From Victivallales bacterium (GTDB lineage: Bacteria > Verrucomicrobiota > Lentisphaeria > Oligosphaerales > Oligosphaeraceae), in the NCBI GenBank assembly GCA_017538465.1, contig JAFYIW010000039.1, positions 1-5,951 on the forward strand: 5,951 bases of DNA, given 5' to 3'. Made by a program: the position numbers and the translations under genes. The notes under the pieces were generated by a model, which did not search any database, was not told the DNA's origin, and saw only the letters and a program-made list of their open reading frames with translations. This document shows positions 1 to 5,873 of the stretch, in pieces (within the stretch, counting starts at the first letter, position 1; every line of letters begins with the position of its first letter).

Positions 1-485
1 ATTTGGTCCAGTTCGGTGGAGGAAAGGGAGACATCCACGTCCCAGGAAAGCGCCTCGGTGTAGAGCTCCAGAAGGGATTGCCGGGGGGCGACGTCGGCGA
101 CCGTCGGGCTGGCCGCCGATGGCAATGCATCGGGCTTGGAGACGAGTGGCACCGCAGTGGCAATTTGCGGGGAGCCGGCGGGGGAGGCTTCGGATGCTCT
201 CCGCAGGTGGAACAGGACGCCCGCCAGAATCGCCACGCAGGCCGCGGCGGCATAGAGAAGCCGCCGCAGGCGTAGCCGTCGTCTGGCCAGCCGTCGGGCG
301 GCCAGTATGCCATGGCAGGCCGTCTGCACTTGCGCGTCCAGTTCATGCGTGGGCGTGGCGGGCGTCGCCAGAAGCGCCGTTGCCGCAAAGGCCTGGCATT
401 CCCTGCAGGTGTCCAGATGCGCCAGGGCGTCGGCTGACGCCGTGGCGTGCTGCAGGAGTTCCGTTTGGCATTCTTGGCAGTTCAT
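1..485 (-). CDS. ZAS-type zinc-finger anti-sigma factor, partial (C-terminus beyond window edge)
   Basis: Likely membrane-bound anti-sigma factor that holds the adjacent ECF sigma factor inactive until a signal arrives. I read 161 residues from the ATG at 485, and the frame stays open to the left edge. The N-terminus has C3-x2-C6 and then H23-x3-C27-x2-C30 (HLDTCREC), the Hx3Cx2C signature of zinc-binding anti-sigma domains. An Arg-rich stretch (R64-R75) precedes one hydrophobic segment at about residues 76-94, followed by R95-R96, as expected for a single transmembrane helix with the N-terminus in the cytoplasm. The part beyond it is Ala/Ser/Pro-rich, probably an extracytoplasmic linker or sensor, and is incomplete. 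The start is supported by an AAGGA ribosome-binding site and by its position 10 bp after the sigma gene stop. The family role is well established; the signal it senses cannot be read here. Confidence 0.85.
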   Translation of the reverse strand, partial: MNCQECQTELLQHATASADALAHLDTCRECQAFAATALLATPATPTHELDAQVQTACHGILAARRLARRRLRLRRLLYAAAACVAILAGVLFHLRRASEASPAGSPQIATAVPLVSKPDALPSAASPTVADVAPRQSLLELYTEALSWDVDVSLSSTELDQ

Positions 486-492
486 GGCAAAT

Positions 493-497
493 TCCTT
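493..497 (-). promoter_or_regulatory. Ribosome-binding site of the anti-sigma gene
   Basis: AAGGA on the minus strand, 7 nt before the ATG at 485 and overlapping the TAA stop of the sigma gene (496-498). It fixes the anti-sigma start and suggests translational coupling of sigma and anti-sigma. It is the best Shine-Dalgarno match in the window. Confidence 0.75.
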
Positions 498-1062
498 ACA
501 GAAAATCAGCTAGCATTTTGCGCAGGTTTTGGACGGCGTAGTGCATCCGTCCCAGCGCGGTGTTGAGGGCGATGCCCTTCTGTTCGGCAATCTCCTTGAA
601 GGCCATCCCCTGGCTTCGCAACGCGATGATTTCCTGTTGTTCGGCAGGGAGCTTTCGGATGGCCGTCTGCAAGGCGGTCTCGCGCTGGTCGTGGGAAAGC
701 GCCTGGTCTGGCGTGAGCGTCGGAGCGGCGTAGCTCTCGGGGATTTCCTCGTCACTGAGATGCTTCCGGGAACGGAAGAAGTCCATGACGAGATTGTGGG
801 CGATGCGGCAGAGCCATCCCAGAAAACGCTGCTGGTCCGTGTAGCGGTCCAGATTCTGGGTGGCCTTCACCCAGGTCTGCTGGAAGAGGTCGTCCACCAC
901 GTCCGCCCGTCCCGGGAGCAGTCGATGGAGATAGGAGAAAAGCTGCAGCCGATAGCGGTGGTAGAGGGCATCGAAAGCAGCCTCGTCGCAATTGCGGCAC
1001 TGCGTGAGCAGCTCGGCGTCGCCGAGTCCTTCCGGATTTGAGTTGTGCAGTGTCGTGTTCAT
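496..1062 (-). CDS. ECF-type RNA polymerase sigma factor (sigma-70 family)
   Basis: Alternative sigma factor that directs RNA polymerase to a stress or envelope regulon. The product is 188 aa, typical for ECF sigmas, which keep only regions 2 and 4. Region 2 covers about residues 28-100: a helix around A28-L48, the DDLFQQTWVKA core-binding stretch at 57-67, then FLGWLCRIAHNLVMDFFRSRK at 80-100, which should read the -10 element. A variable linker (about 101-126) leads into region 4 at about 127-184, with LPAEQQEIIALRSQGMAFKE as the start of the helix-turn-helix and GRMHYAVQNLRKM as the recognition helix. The anti-sigma gene follows 10 bp downstream, the usual ECF arrangement. The frame is open upstream to 1461, but that part overlaps the nucleotidase and is not credible. 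MNTTLHN at 1062 is the preferred start although no Shine-Dalgarno is visible. An alternative ATG at 1140 overlaps the nucleotidase stop and would add 26 residues. The ECF subgroup is not assigned. Confidence 0.9.
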   Translation of the reverse strand: MNTTLHNSNPEGLGDAELLTQCRNCDEAAFDALYHRYRLQLFSYLHRLLPGRADVVDDLFQQTWVKATQNLDRYTDQQRFLGWLCRIAHNLVMDFFRSRKHLSDEEIPESYAAPTLTPDQALSHDQRETALQTAIRKLPAEQQEIIALRSQGMAFKEIAEQKGIALNTALGRMHYAVQNLRKMLADFL

Positions 1063-1136
1063 GCCGATAAACGAGATTCGGGAGGATTTATTTTGCGATG
1101 CGCATAAAATAACGTGTTTTTGCGGGGAGGGACGTG
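1063..1136 (-). promoter_or_regulatory. AT-rich gap with imperfect inverted repeat upstream of the sigma gene
   Basis: The 74-bp gap between the nucleotidase stop and the preferred sigma start. It holds a dyad: the arm at 1088-1097 (TTATTTTGCG) pairs with 1101-1103 and 1106-1112 (CGC, AAAATAA). The loop is 3 nt and two bases (1104-1105) are bulged. An 8-bp palindrome ATGCGCAT at 1098-1105 lies within it. I see no confident -35/-10 pair and no T-tract after the hairpin on the minus strand, so an operator or a sigma-dependent promoter is likelier than a terminator. ECF operons often control themselves from such a site, but that is inference. Confidence 0.35.
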
Positions 1137-2660
1137 TCATTTTCGCTGAATGCGCAGCCATTGCCGGGGATGCACCGCAAAATCCTCCGGGTGGGCGACA
1201 AGCCATTCCCGCAGGATGTCGCGGGTGGAGATGCCGGTGTCCCGGCAATGCGCTTCTGGCTGGTCGAGAATGCGGCGAAGCACCGGCGTGCGTCCCCCGC
1301 CGGCCGCGGTATGGGAATTGAGCACCATGCGGTAGCGGCGGCCCGGAGCCGGCGCCGCCAGGTCCGGGCCGATTCCGGTGATGCGCGCATGGCCATCGGC
1401 GCCGATGGCGGCAGTGGTGCCCCAGACGCCGCAGTAGGTATAGACCTGCCGCAGGGACCACTGCTCCGTGAGGATTTCCTCAAGCTCTGCGGCGGTCACT
1501 TCGGCGGTGACGGCGGTGTTCTCGTAGGGGATGACGGCGAAGAGGTCCGCGCCCGTGACGGGCTGCCCCGCCGGAAAACCATGGGCGGAAAGCGTGCCGT
1601 GCAGGGCGATGACGGCCTCGGTGCGTTCCGCCAGCGCCTGGCAGATGAGCTCGCTGATGGGACAGGCGATGCCGGGGCGTCCCTTGGCGCTGACTTCCTG
1701 CCCCAGCGGGGCGTGGAGTATGGAGGTCTCCTCGAGGGCGGCGGCGGCGATGTGGGGAGCCAGGATGGCCTGCGTCCGCGGGTCTGCGGGAGTCTCCAGT
1801 ACGGGCTGCACGAGCCGCGAGGTGATTTGCCGGACACGGTGTCGCTCAAGGTCAATGGTCAATTCGGCCATGCCGATGAACTCCCCGTGTGCGGCGGGCT
1901 GAAGATACCACGTGTGGCCGACGGATCTGCCGGGAATGGCGCGATGGGTATGGCCGCCCAGAATGAGGTCGATCTCCGGAAAAAGCTGCGCGATGCGGGT
2001 TACTTCGTTGACGCCGCGCGGGTCGCTTTGGCGGGTGGCAAGCCCTTGGTGGATGCCCAGGATGATGGCATCCGGTTTCTGGGCCAGAATCACCGGAAGG
2101 ATGCGCCGGAGGGTCATGACGGCGCTCTCGACCTCGAAGGCCGCATGGAAGTCATCCAGATACCAGTTGGGAAGATAGGACGCAGTCAGGCCGATGACCG
2201 CGATGCGCGCTGGCCCGCAATAGAGGATTTTTGCGGCGGGATAGCGCTCTTTCAGCGGCACGCCCCGTGGCCAGAGGTTCCCGCAGAGCATGGCGACTGG
2301 ACAATTGGCCGCCAGCTCCCGGAAATTCTGGATGCCGAAGTCAAATTCGTGGTTGCCAGGCACCCAGATGTCGCAGCCCATTGCGGACAACGCCTCCAGA
2401 ATGGGACGCCCCTTGCAGAGAAAACCCGCCAGCGAACCCTCGATGGTGTCGCCGGTGTCGATGTGGAGGACCGGACCTGGCGCGTCGGCACGCAGTTGCC
2501 CCAGCACGGTGGACAATTGCGCGAAAGAGGTCGGGGCAATGTCATCGCCAGTCAGATTGGCGTGCAGGTCACTGGTGTGGAGAACCCGCACCACGCATTC
2601 CTCCGCGGTGGCGAACAGACACCACAACAGCAGGAGGAAAGCGCGTTTTATGTTAATCAT
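1137..2660 (-). CDS. Secreted 5'-nucleotidase-family metallophosphoesterase (UshA/CpdB-like)
   Basis: Exported two-metal phosphoesterase, probably releasing phosphate from nucleotides or related esters outside the cytoplasm. It is 507 aa, close to family length. Residues 1-19 look like a Sec signal peptide: K5-R6, a Leu-rich core at 7-16, and an ATA site before E20. The catalytic domain has all family motifs: D31-x-H33, GDTIEGS with D71, GNHEFDFG at 102-109 (metal N103, catalytic pair H104/D107), H204 in GIHQG, and GGHTH at 235-239 with H237 and H239. The C-terminal 5'-nucleotidase domain covers about 310-490, with DLFAVIPYENTAV at 372-384. It departs from the family where NGGGIR is normally found: here the sequence is HGTLSA (354-359). 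The usual GGDGY near the end is GGGRTP (454-459). Hydrolysis seems secure, but the substrate is open. The gene begins 21 bp after aspS and is probably co-transcribed with it. The start is set by the signal peptide; there is no Shine-Dalgarno, and the ATG abuts an inverted repeat. Confidence 0.87.
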   Translation of the reverse strand: MINIKRAFLLLLWCLFATAEECVVRVLHTSDLHANLTGDDIAPTSFAQLSTVLGQLRADAPGPVLHIDTGDTIEGSLAGFLCKGRPILEALSAMGCDIWVPGNHEFDFGIQNFRELAANCPVAMLCGNLWPRGVPLKERYPAAKILYCGPARIAVIGLTASYLPNWYLDDFHAAFEVESAVMTLRRILPVILAQKPDAIILGIHQGLATRQSDPRGVNEVTRIAQLFPEIDLILGGHTHRAIPGRSVGHTWYLQPAAHGEFIGMAELTIDLERHRVRQITSRLVQPVLETPADPRTQAILAPHIAAAALEETSILHAPLGQEVSAKGRPGIACPISELICQALAERTEAVIALHGTLSAHGFPAGQPVTGADLFAVIPYENTAVTAEVTAAELEEILTEQWSLRQVYTYCGVWGTTAAIGADGHARITGIGPDLAAPAPGRRYRMVLNSHTAAGGGRTPVLRRILDQPEAHCRDTGISTRDILREWLVAHPEDFAVHPRQWLRIQRK

Positions 2661-2680
2661 AACTTATTTATAATAAGTTA
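2660..2680. repeat. Perfect 9-bp inverted repeat at the nucleotidase start
   Basis: The arms TAACTTATT (2660-2668) and AATAAGTTA (2672-2680) are exact reverse complements around a 3-nt centre (TAT on the plus strand). The dyad fills almost the whole 21-bp gap between the aspS stop and the nucleotidase ATG and includes the A of that ATG. In RNA it would be an all A-U stem but for one G-C pair, so it is weak. No U-tract follows on either strand, which argues against a terminator. A protein-binding operator or a start-codon hairpin is possible. Confidence 0.6.
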
Positions 2681-2681
2681 G

Positions 2682-4451
2682 TTATTGTGTATTTATTGAA
2701 ATTCCGAGCTCGGCGAGCTGCTTGGGGTCCACGTCGGCGCTTGGCGCGTCCATCATGAGGCAGGCGGCCTTGGCGGTCTTGGGGAAGGCGATGGTGTCGC
2801 GGATGGAGTCGGCGCCCGTGATGAGCATGACAAGTCGGTCGAAGCCGAGAGCGAGGCCGCCATGGGGCGGGGCGCCGAAGGAGAAGGCATCCAGCAGATG
2901 TCCGAAGCGTGCGCGTGCGGACTCCGGGGAGATGCCGAGAGTCTCGAACATCAGGCTCTGGAGCGCGGGTTCGTGGATTCGGATGGAGCCGCCGCCGGCC
3001 TCGCAGCCGTTCAGGACGATGTCATAGGCGCGGGCGCGGACTTTGCCTGGCTCGGTCTTGAGCAGTGGCAGGTCCTCGTCCATCGGGCGGGTGAAGGGGT
3101 GGTGCTCGGCGACCCAGCGCTGTTCCTCGAAGTCCCAGTCAAAGAGCGGGAACTCCGTGAGCCACAGGAAATTGAACTTGTCCTTCGGGATGAGGTCGTG
3201 GGTGTTTGCCAGGTCGAGGCGCACGCGCCCGAGGGCGTTGCACGCCACGCGGAAGGAGATGTCCGCCACCAGTAGCAGCAGATCGCCGGGCTTGGCGTCG
3301 AGCGCGGCCTTGAGCGCGGCGGTCTCCTCGTCGGTGAGGAATTTGGCGGCGGGGCCATTCAGTGCGCCATTTTCATCCACTTTTAAGGTCACCAGCCCTT
3401 TGGCGCCCATTAGCTTGGCGGACTCGGTGAGGGTGTCGATGCCCTTGCGGGAGGTCGCGGCGGCCAGGCCGACGGCATTGAGGGCCTCGATGGTGCCGTT
3501 GGCCTCCACGGCGGCCTGGAAGGGCTTGAAGGTGGAATCCTTGAAGAGCGCGGTGACGTTGTGCATCTCCAGGCCGAAACGGGTGTCCGGCTTGTCCGAG
3601 CCGTAGCGCGTCATGGCGTCCTTCCAGGTGATGCGCGGGAAGGGCAGCTGGACTTCGATGCCCTTGACCTCCTTCATCACGGCGGCGAGGATTTTCTCGG
3701 TGATGTCCTGCACGTCCTTCTCCTCGACAAAGCTCATTTCGAGGTCCACCTGGGTGAATTCCGGCTGGCGGTCGGCTCGCAAGTCCTCGTCGCGGAAGCA
3801 TCGCGCGATCTGGAAGTAGCGTTCGACCCCGCCGACCATCAGCAGCTGCTTGTACTGCTGAGGCGACTGGGGGAGGGCATAGAAGGCGCCAGGCCTCACG
3901 CGGGAGGGCACGAGGTAGTCCCGGGCACCTTCCGGAGTGGACTTGGTGAGGATGGGCGTCTCGACCTCGATGAAGCCATTCTGGTCCAGCACGGTGCGGA
4001 TGACGTGCGCGATCTGGTGACGGAGACGCAGGGTGTCCAATAGACCGCTGCGGCGCATGTCAAGATAGCGGTATTTAAGGCGGAGGTCGTCGGAGGCGGC
4101 CGGGTCGTCCAGGTTGTAGGGCATGGGCGCGGCCTGGTTGAGGACCGTCAGTTCATCCACGGCGACCTCGATGGCGCCGGTGGCGCGTTTGGCGTTCACC
4201 ATGTTCTCCGGACGCGCCTGGACAATGCCGCCGACCTGCAATACCCACTCTTCGCGGATGGGCTTCGCGGCTTCGGCGACCTGCGGCGCGGCGGCGGGGT
4301 CAACGACCAGTTGGGTGACGCCCTCGCGGTCACGCAGGTCGATGAAGAGCATTCCGCCCAAATTTCGGCAGGAGTTCACCCATCCGCAGAGAGTGACATG
4401 CTGGCCGATGTGGGCCAGCCCGAGTTCATTGCAATGATGCGTACGGTTCAT
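2682..4451 (-). CDS. aspS: Aspartyl-tRNA synthetase (bacterial type, class IIb)
   Basis: Charges tRNA-Asp with aspartate using ATP in the cytoplasm. It is 589 aa, the usual length of bacterial AspRS. An N-terminal OB-fold anticodon-binding domain (about 1-105, LCGWVNSCRNLGGMLFIDLR) leads to the class II catalytic core. Visible there are TPEGARDYLVPSR with E174, QSPQQYKQ with Q198 and K201, motif 2 RCFRDEDLRADRQPEFTQ with R220, and motif 3 GFDR ending at R539. These match the aspartate- and ATP-binding residues known from the E. coli enzyme. A GAD insert, typical of bacterial AspRS, lies at about 290-410. Position 31 is Leu, as in discriminating enzymes; position 83 is Asn, so whether it also charges tRNA-Asn cannot be decided from these alone. 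It lies downstream of hisS, a common bacterial pairing. The start is supported by homology (MNRTHHCNEL resembles MRTEYCGQL in E. coli), but no Shine-Dalgarno precedes it. Confidence 0.97.
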   Translation of the reverse strand: MNRTHHCNELGLAHIGQHVTLCGWVNSCRNLGGMLFIDLRDREGVTQLVVDPAAAPQVAEAAKPIREEWVLQVGGIVQARPENMVNAKRATGAIEVAVDELTVLNQAAPMPYNLDDPAASDDLRLKYRYLDMRRSGLLDTLRLRHQIAHVIRTVLDQNGFIEVETPILTKSTPEGARDYLVPSRVRPGAFYALPQSPQQYKQLLMVGGVERYFQIARCFRDEDLRADRQPEFTQVDLEMSFVEEKDVQDITEKILAAVMKEVKGIEVQLPFPRITWKDAMTRYGSDKPDTRFGLEMHNVTALFKDSTFKPFQAAVEANGTIEALNAVGLAAATSRKGIDTLTESAKLMGAKGLVTLKVDENGALNGPAAKFLTDEETAALKAALDAKPGDLLLLVADISFRVACNALGRVRLDLANTHDLIPKDKFNFLWLTEFPLFDWDFEEQRWVAEHHPFTRPMDEDLPLLKTEPGKVRARAYDIVLNGCEAGGGSIRIHEPALQSLMFETLGISPESARARFGHLLDAFSFGAPPHGGLALGFDRLVMLITGADSIRDTIAFPKTAKAACLMMDAPSADVDPKQLAELGISINTQ

Positions 4452-4454
4452 TTT

Positions 4455-4489
4455 GAAATTGGAAATTAGAAATTAGGAATTAGAAATGG
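4455..4489. repeat. Five-copy 7-bp tandem repeat in the aspS leader
   Basis: On the plus strand five consecutive heptamers can be read: GAAATTG, GAAATTA, GAAATTA, GGAATTA, GAAATGG. The consensus is GAAATTA; two copies are exact, two have one change and one has two. In the aspS transcript this reads as (T/C)AATTTC units ending 3 nt before the ATG, where a Shine-Dalgarno would normally sit. The array is AT-rich in a GC-rich setting. It may be a simple-sequence or dispersed intergenic repeat, or an unstructured U-rich leader that helps initiation. Confidence 0.75.
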
Positions 4490-4527
4490 AGGCGTTCCCC
4501 CTGGTTCGCGCCCGCGTGCGGGAGAGC

Positions 4528-5784
4528 TTACCGAATCCACTTGGCGACTTCGGCGCGTGGCACGGATGCCTGGGAGCCATCGGTCATGTTCTTGCAGGTG
4601 ACAGTGCCGTTGGCCAATTCGTCATCGCCAATGACCAGCACGCGCTGGGCGCCGGATTTGTTGGCGGAGCGGAACTGGCCCTTCATGGAACGCCCGGTGA
4701 AGTCCGCATGGACGCGTCCGCCGAGGTTCTTTTCGCGCAGTTCGCCCGCCAGCTGGAGCGCGGCGGGAATCGCGGCGGCGCTCGGCGCGATGATGTAGGT
4801 GTCGGCGGCGGGTTGGGGCTCTGCCTTGACGCCTAAGGCATTGCGTGCCATCAGCAACCGTTCGATGCCGGCCGCGAAGCCCACGCCCTCGATGGCGGTG
4901 TTGGTGCCGGGGAGCGTAATCTGGTAACGCCCGCCACCGGCGAGCGCGTCCTGCGCGCCGAGCGCGGTGTGGGTGATTTCAAAGACGGTGTGGACGTAGT
5001 AGTCCAGCCCTCGAACGAGCCGTGGCGCGACCTCGAACTCCACGCCCAGAGAGGAAAGGCCGTCGCAGACCTTGGCGAAGAAATCCTTGCTGGCCTCGCC
5101 GAGCAGGTCGGCGATGTGCGGCGCGCCAAGAGCGATCTCGTGGCAGGCGGGCACCTTGCAGTCCAGCATGCGCCAGACGTTGGTCTCGAAGCGACGCTGG
5201 CAGTCCGGGCACATCTCGGCCAGATGCGGACGGAAGTAGTCCTTCAGGGCCTCGGCAATGGGCGGACGGTCCTCGGGAAGCCCGCGGGAGTTCACCATCA
5301 CTTTTGCGCCGGTGATGCCCAATTCACGTAGGAAATGCAGAAGCATGGCGATAGTCTCCGCATCCATCCACGGGGAATTGCAGCCGACGGCCTCGCAGCC
5401 GACCTGGTGGAACTGGCGGCGCCGCCCTGCGGCCGGGCGTTCGCCGCGGAACATCGGCCCCATATAGAAGACACGACACTCCTCGCCGGTGTTCAGGCCG
5501 TGGTTGGCAATCGCGCGCATCACGCCGGCCGTGCCCTCGGGACGCAGGGAGAGCGAACGCCCGCCACGGTCCTGGAAGGTGTACATCTCCTTTTGGACGA
5601 CATCGGTCTCGTCGCCCAGGTTGCGTACGAAGACCTCCGTTCGCTCAAAGATGGGGGTGCGTAATTCAGTGTAGCCGTAGCGGTTGAAAACCTCGCGGGC
5701 GATGCCCTCGAGGTCGCGCCATTCGGCGACCTCGGGTTCCCATAGATCGGAAGTGCCGGGAAGCGGTTCAGTTTGACCAGACAT
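4528..5784 (-). CDS. hisS: Histidyl-tRNA synthetase (class IIa)
   Basis: Charges tRNA-His with histidine using ATP in the cytoplasm. It is 418 aa, normal for bacterial HisRS. The N-terminus has the PLPGTSDL motif. The core contains SLRPEGTAGVMRA with E83, motif 2 MFRGERPAAGRRRQFHQ (112-127) with R113, the histidine-binding RGLDYY with R258, GGGRY at 283-287, and motif 3 GFAAGIERL with R309. The insertion domain carries C192-x2-C195 and C209-x4-C214 (CPDC, LDCKVPAC), a possible zinc site seen in a subset of bacterial HisRS. The C-terminal anticodon-binding domain runs from about 325 to 418. Gly114 in motif 2 replaces the more usual Tyr or His, so it is a variant to note, but the catalytic residues are intact. 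The start at 5784 has AGGA 9 nt upstream and fits the family N-terminus. It is the first gene of the minus-strand cluster and is divergent from nadA. Confidence 0.97.
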   Translation of the reverse strand: MSGQTEPLPGTSDLWEPEVAEWRDLEGIAREVFNRYGYTELRTPIFERTEVFVRNLGDETDVVQKEMYTFQDRGGRSLSLRPEGTAGVMRAIANHGLNTGEECRVFYMGPMFRGERPAAGRRRQFHQVGCEAVGCNSPWMDAETIAMLLHFLRELGITGAKVMVNSRGLPEDRPPIAEALKDYFRPHLAEMCPDCQRRFETNVWRMLDCKVPACHEIALGAPHIADLLGEASKDFFAKVCDGLSSLGVEFEVAPRLVRGLDYYVHTVFEITHTALGAQDALAGGGRYQITLPGTNTAIEGVGFAAGIERLLMARNALGVKAEPQPAADTYIIAPSAAAIPAALQLAGELREKNLGGRVHADFTGRSMKGQFRSANKSGAQRVLVIGDDELANGTVTCKNMTDGSQASVPRAEVAKWIR

Positions 5785-5793
5785 AGTGATATT

Positions 5794-5797
5794 TCCT
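5794..5797 (-). promoter_or_regulatory. Ribosome-binding site of hisS
   Basis: AGGA on the minus strand, 9 nt before the ATG at 5784. The spacing is slightly long but acceptable. It supports the chosen hisS start. Confidence 0.5.
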
Positions 5798-5801
5798 GCT
5801 A

Positions 5802-5830
5802 ATGACGAAGGTAAATCGCCCTAATATAAT
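5802..5830 (+). promoter_or_regulatory. Candidate sigma-70-type promoter for nadA
   Basis: A perfect TATAAT at 5825-5830 is preceded at 17 bp by ATGACG (5802-5807), which keeps the TGAC core of the -35 consensus (4 of 6 positions). Transcription would begin near 5837 and leave a leader of about 37 nt before the nadA ATG. No Shine-Dalgarno is visible in that leader. This is the best promoter match in the window, though only by consensus. Confidence 0.55.
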
Positions 5831-5855
5831 CTCCCTACACGCAAATCTCTCTCAA
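5823..5855 (-). promoter_or_regulatory. Candidate promoter for hisS (and possibly the whole minus-strand cluster)
   Basis: On the minus strand TTGAGA (5850-5855) matches the -35 consensus at 5 of 6 positions. Two -10 choices exist: GATTAT (5826-5831) at 18-bp spacing, or the better TATATT (5823-5828) at a long 21 bp. Either overlaps the TATAAT proposed for nadA on the other strand. The call is tentative. Confidence 0.35.
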
Positions 5856-5873
5856 GCATTTAAATTATACGGC

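Noticed and set aside
119..541. 140-residue plus-strand open frame opposite the anti-sigma gene
   Set aside because: It is Arg/Ala/Pro-rich, typical of a GC-rich shadow frame. The minus strand has the zinc motif and the membrane helix.
529..1041. 170-residue plus-strand open frame opposite the sigma factor
   Set aside because: It lies entirely inside a clear ECF sigma gene, with no recognisable domain or start signal.
1063..1461. Extension of the sigma frame to an upstream ATG at 1461
   Set aside because: The extension lies almost wholly inside the nucleotidase C-terminal domain and its product is Arg/Pro/His-rich without family similarity.
1134..2681. 515-residue open frame on the plus strand opposite the nucleotidase
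   Set aside because: The opposite strand encodes a protein with a signal peptide and all metallophosphoesterase motifs. The plus-strand product shows no recognisable domain and is explained by high GC and few stop codons.
4511..4522. CCCGCGTGCGGG hairpin just after hisS as a terminator
   Set aside because: The stem is only 4-5 bp, no U-tract follows on the minus strand, and aspS lies in the same orientation close downstream.
5785..5873. T-box or other riboswitch before hisS, as in Bacillota hisS-aspS operons
   Set aside because: The gap is only 89 bp, which is too short for a T-box, and no specifier stem or terminator hairpin is visible.
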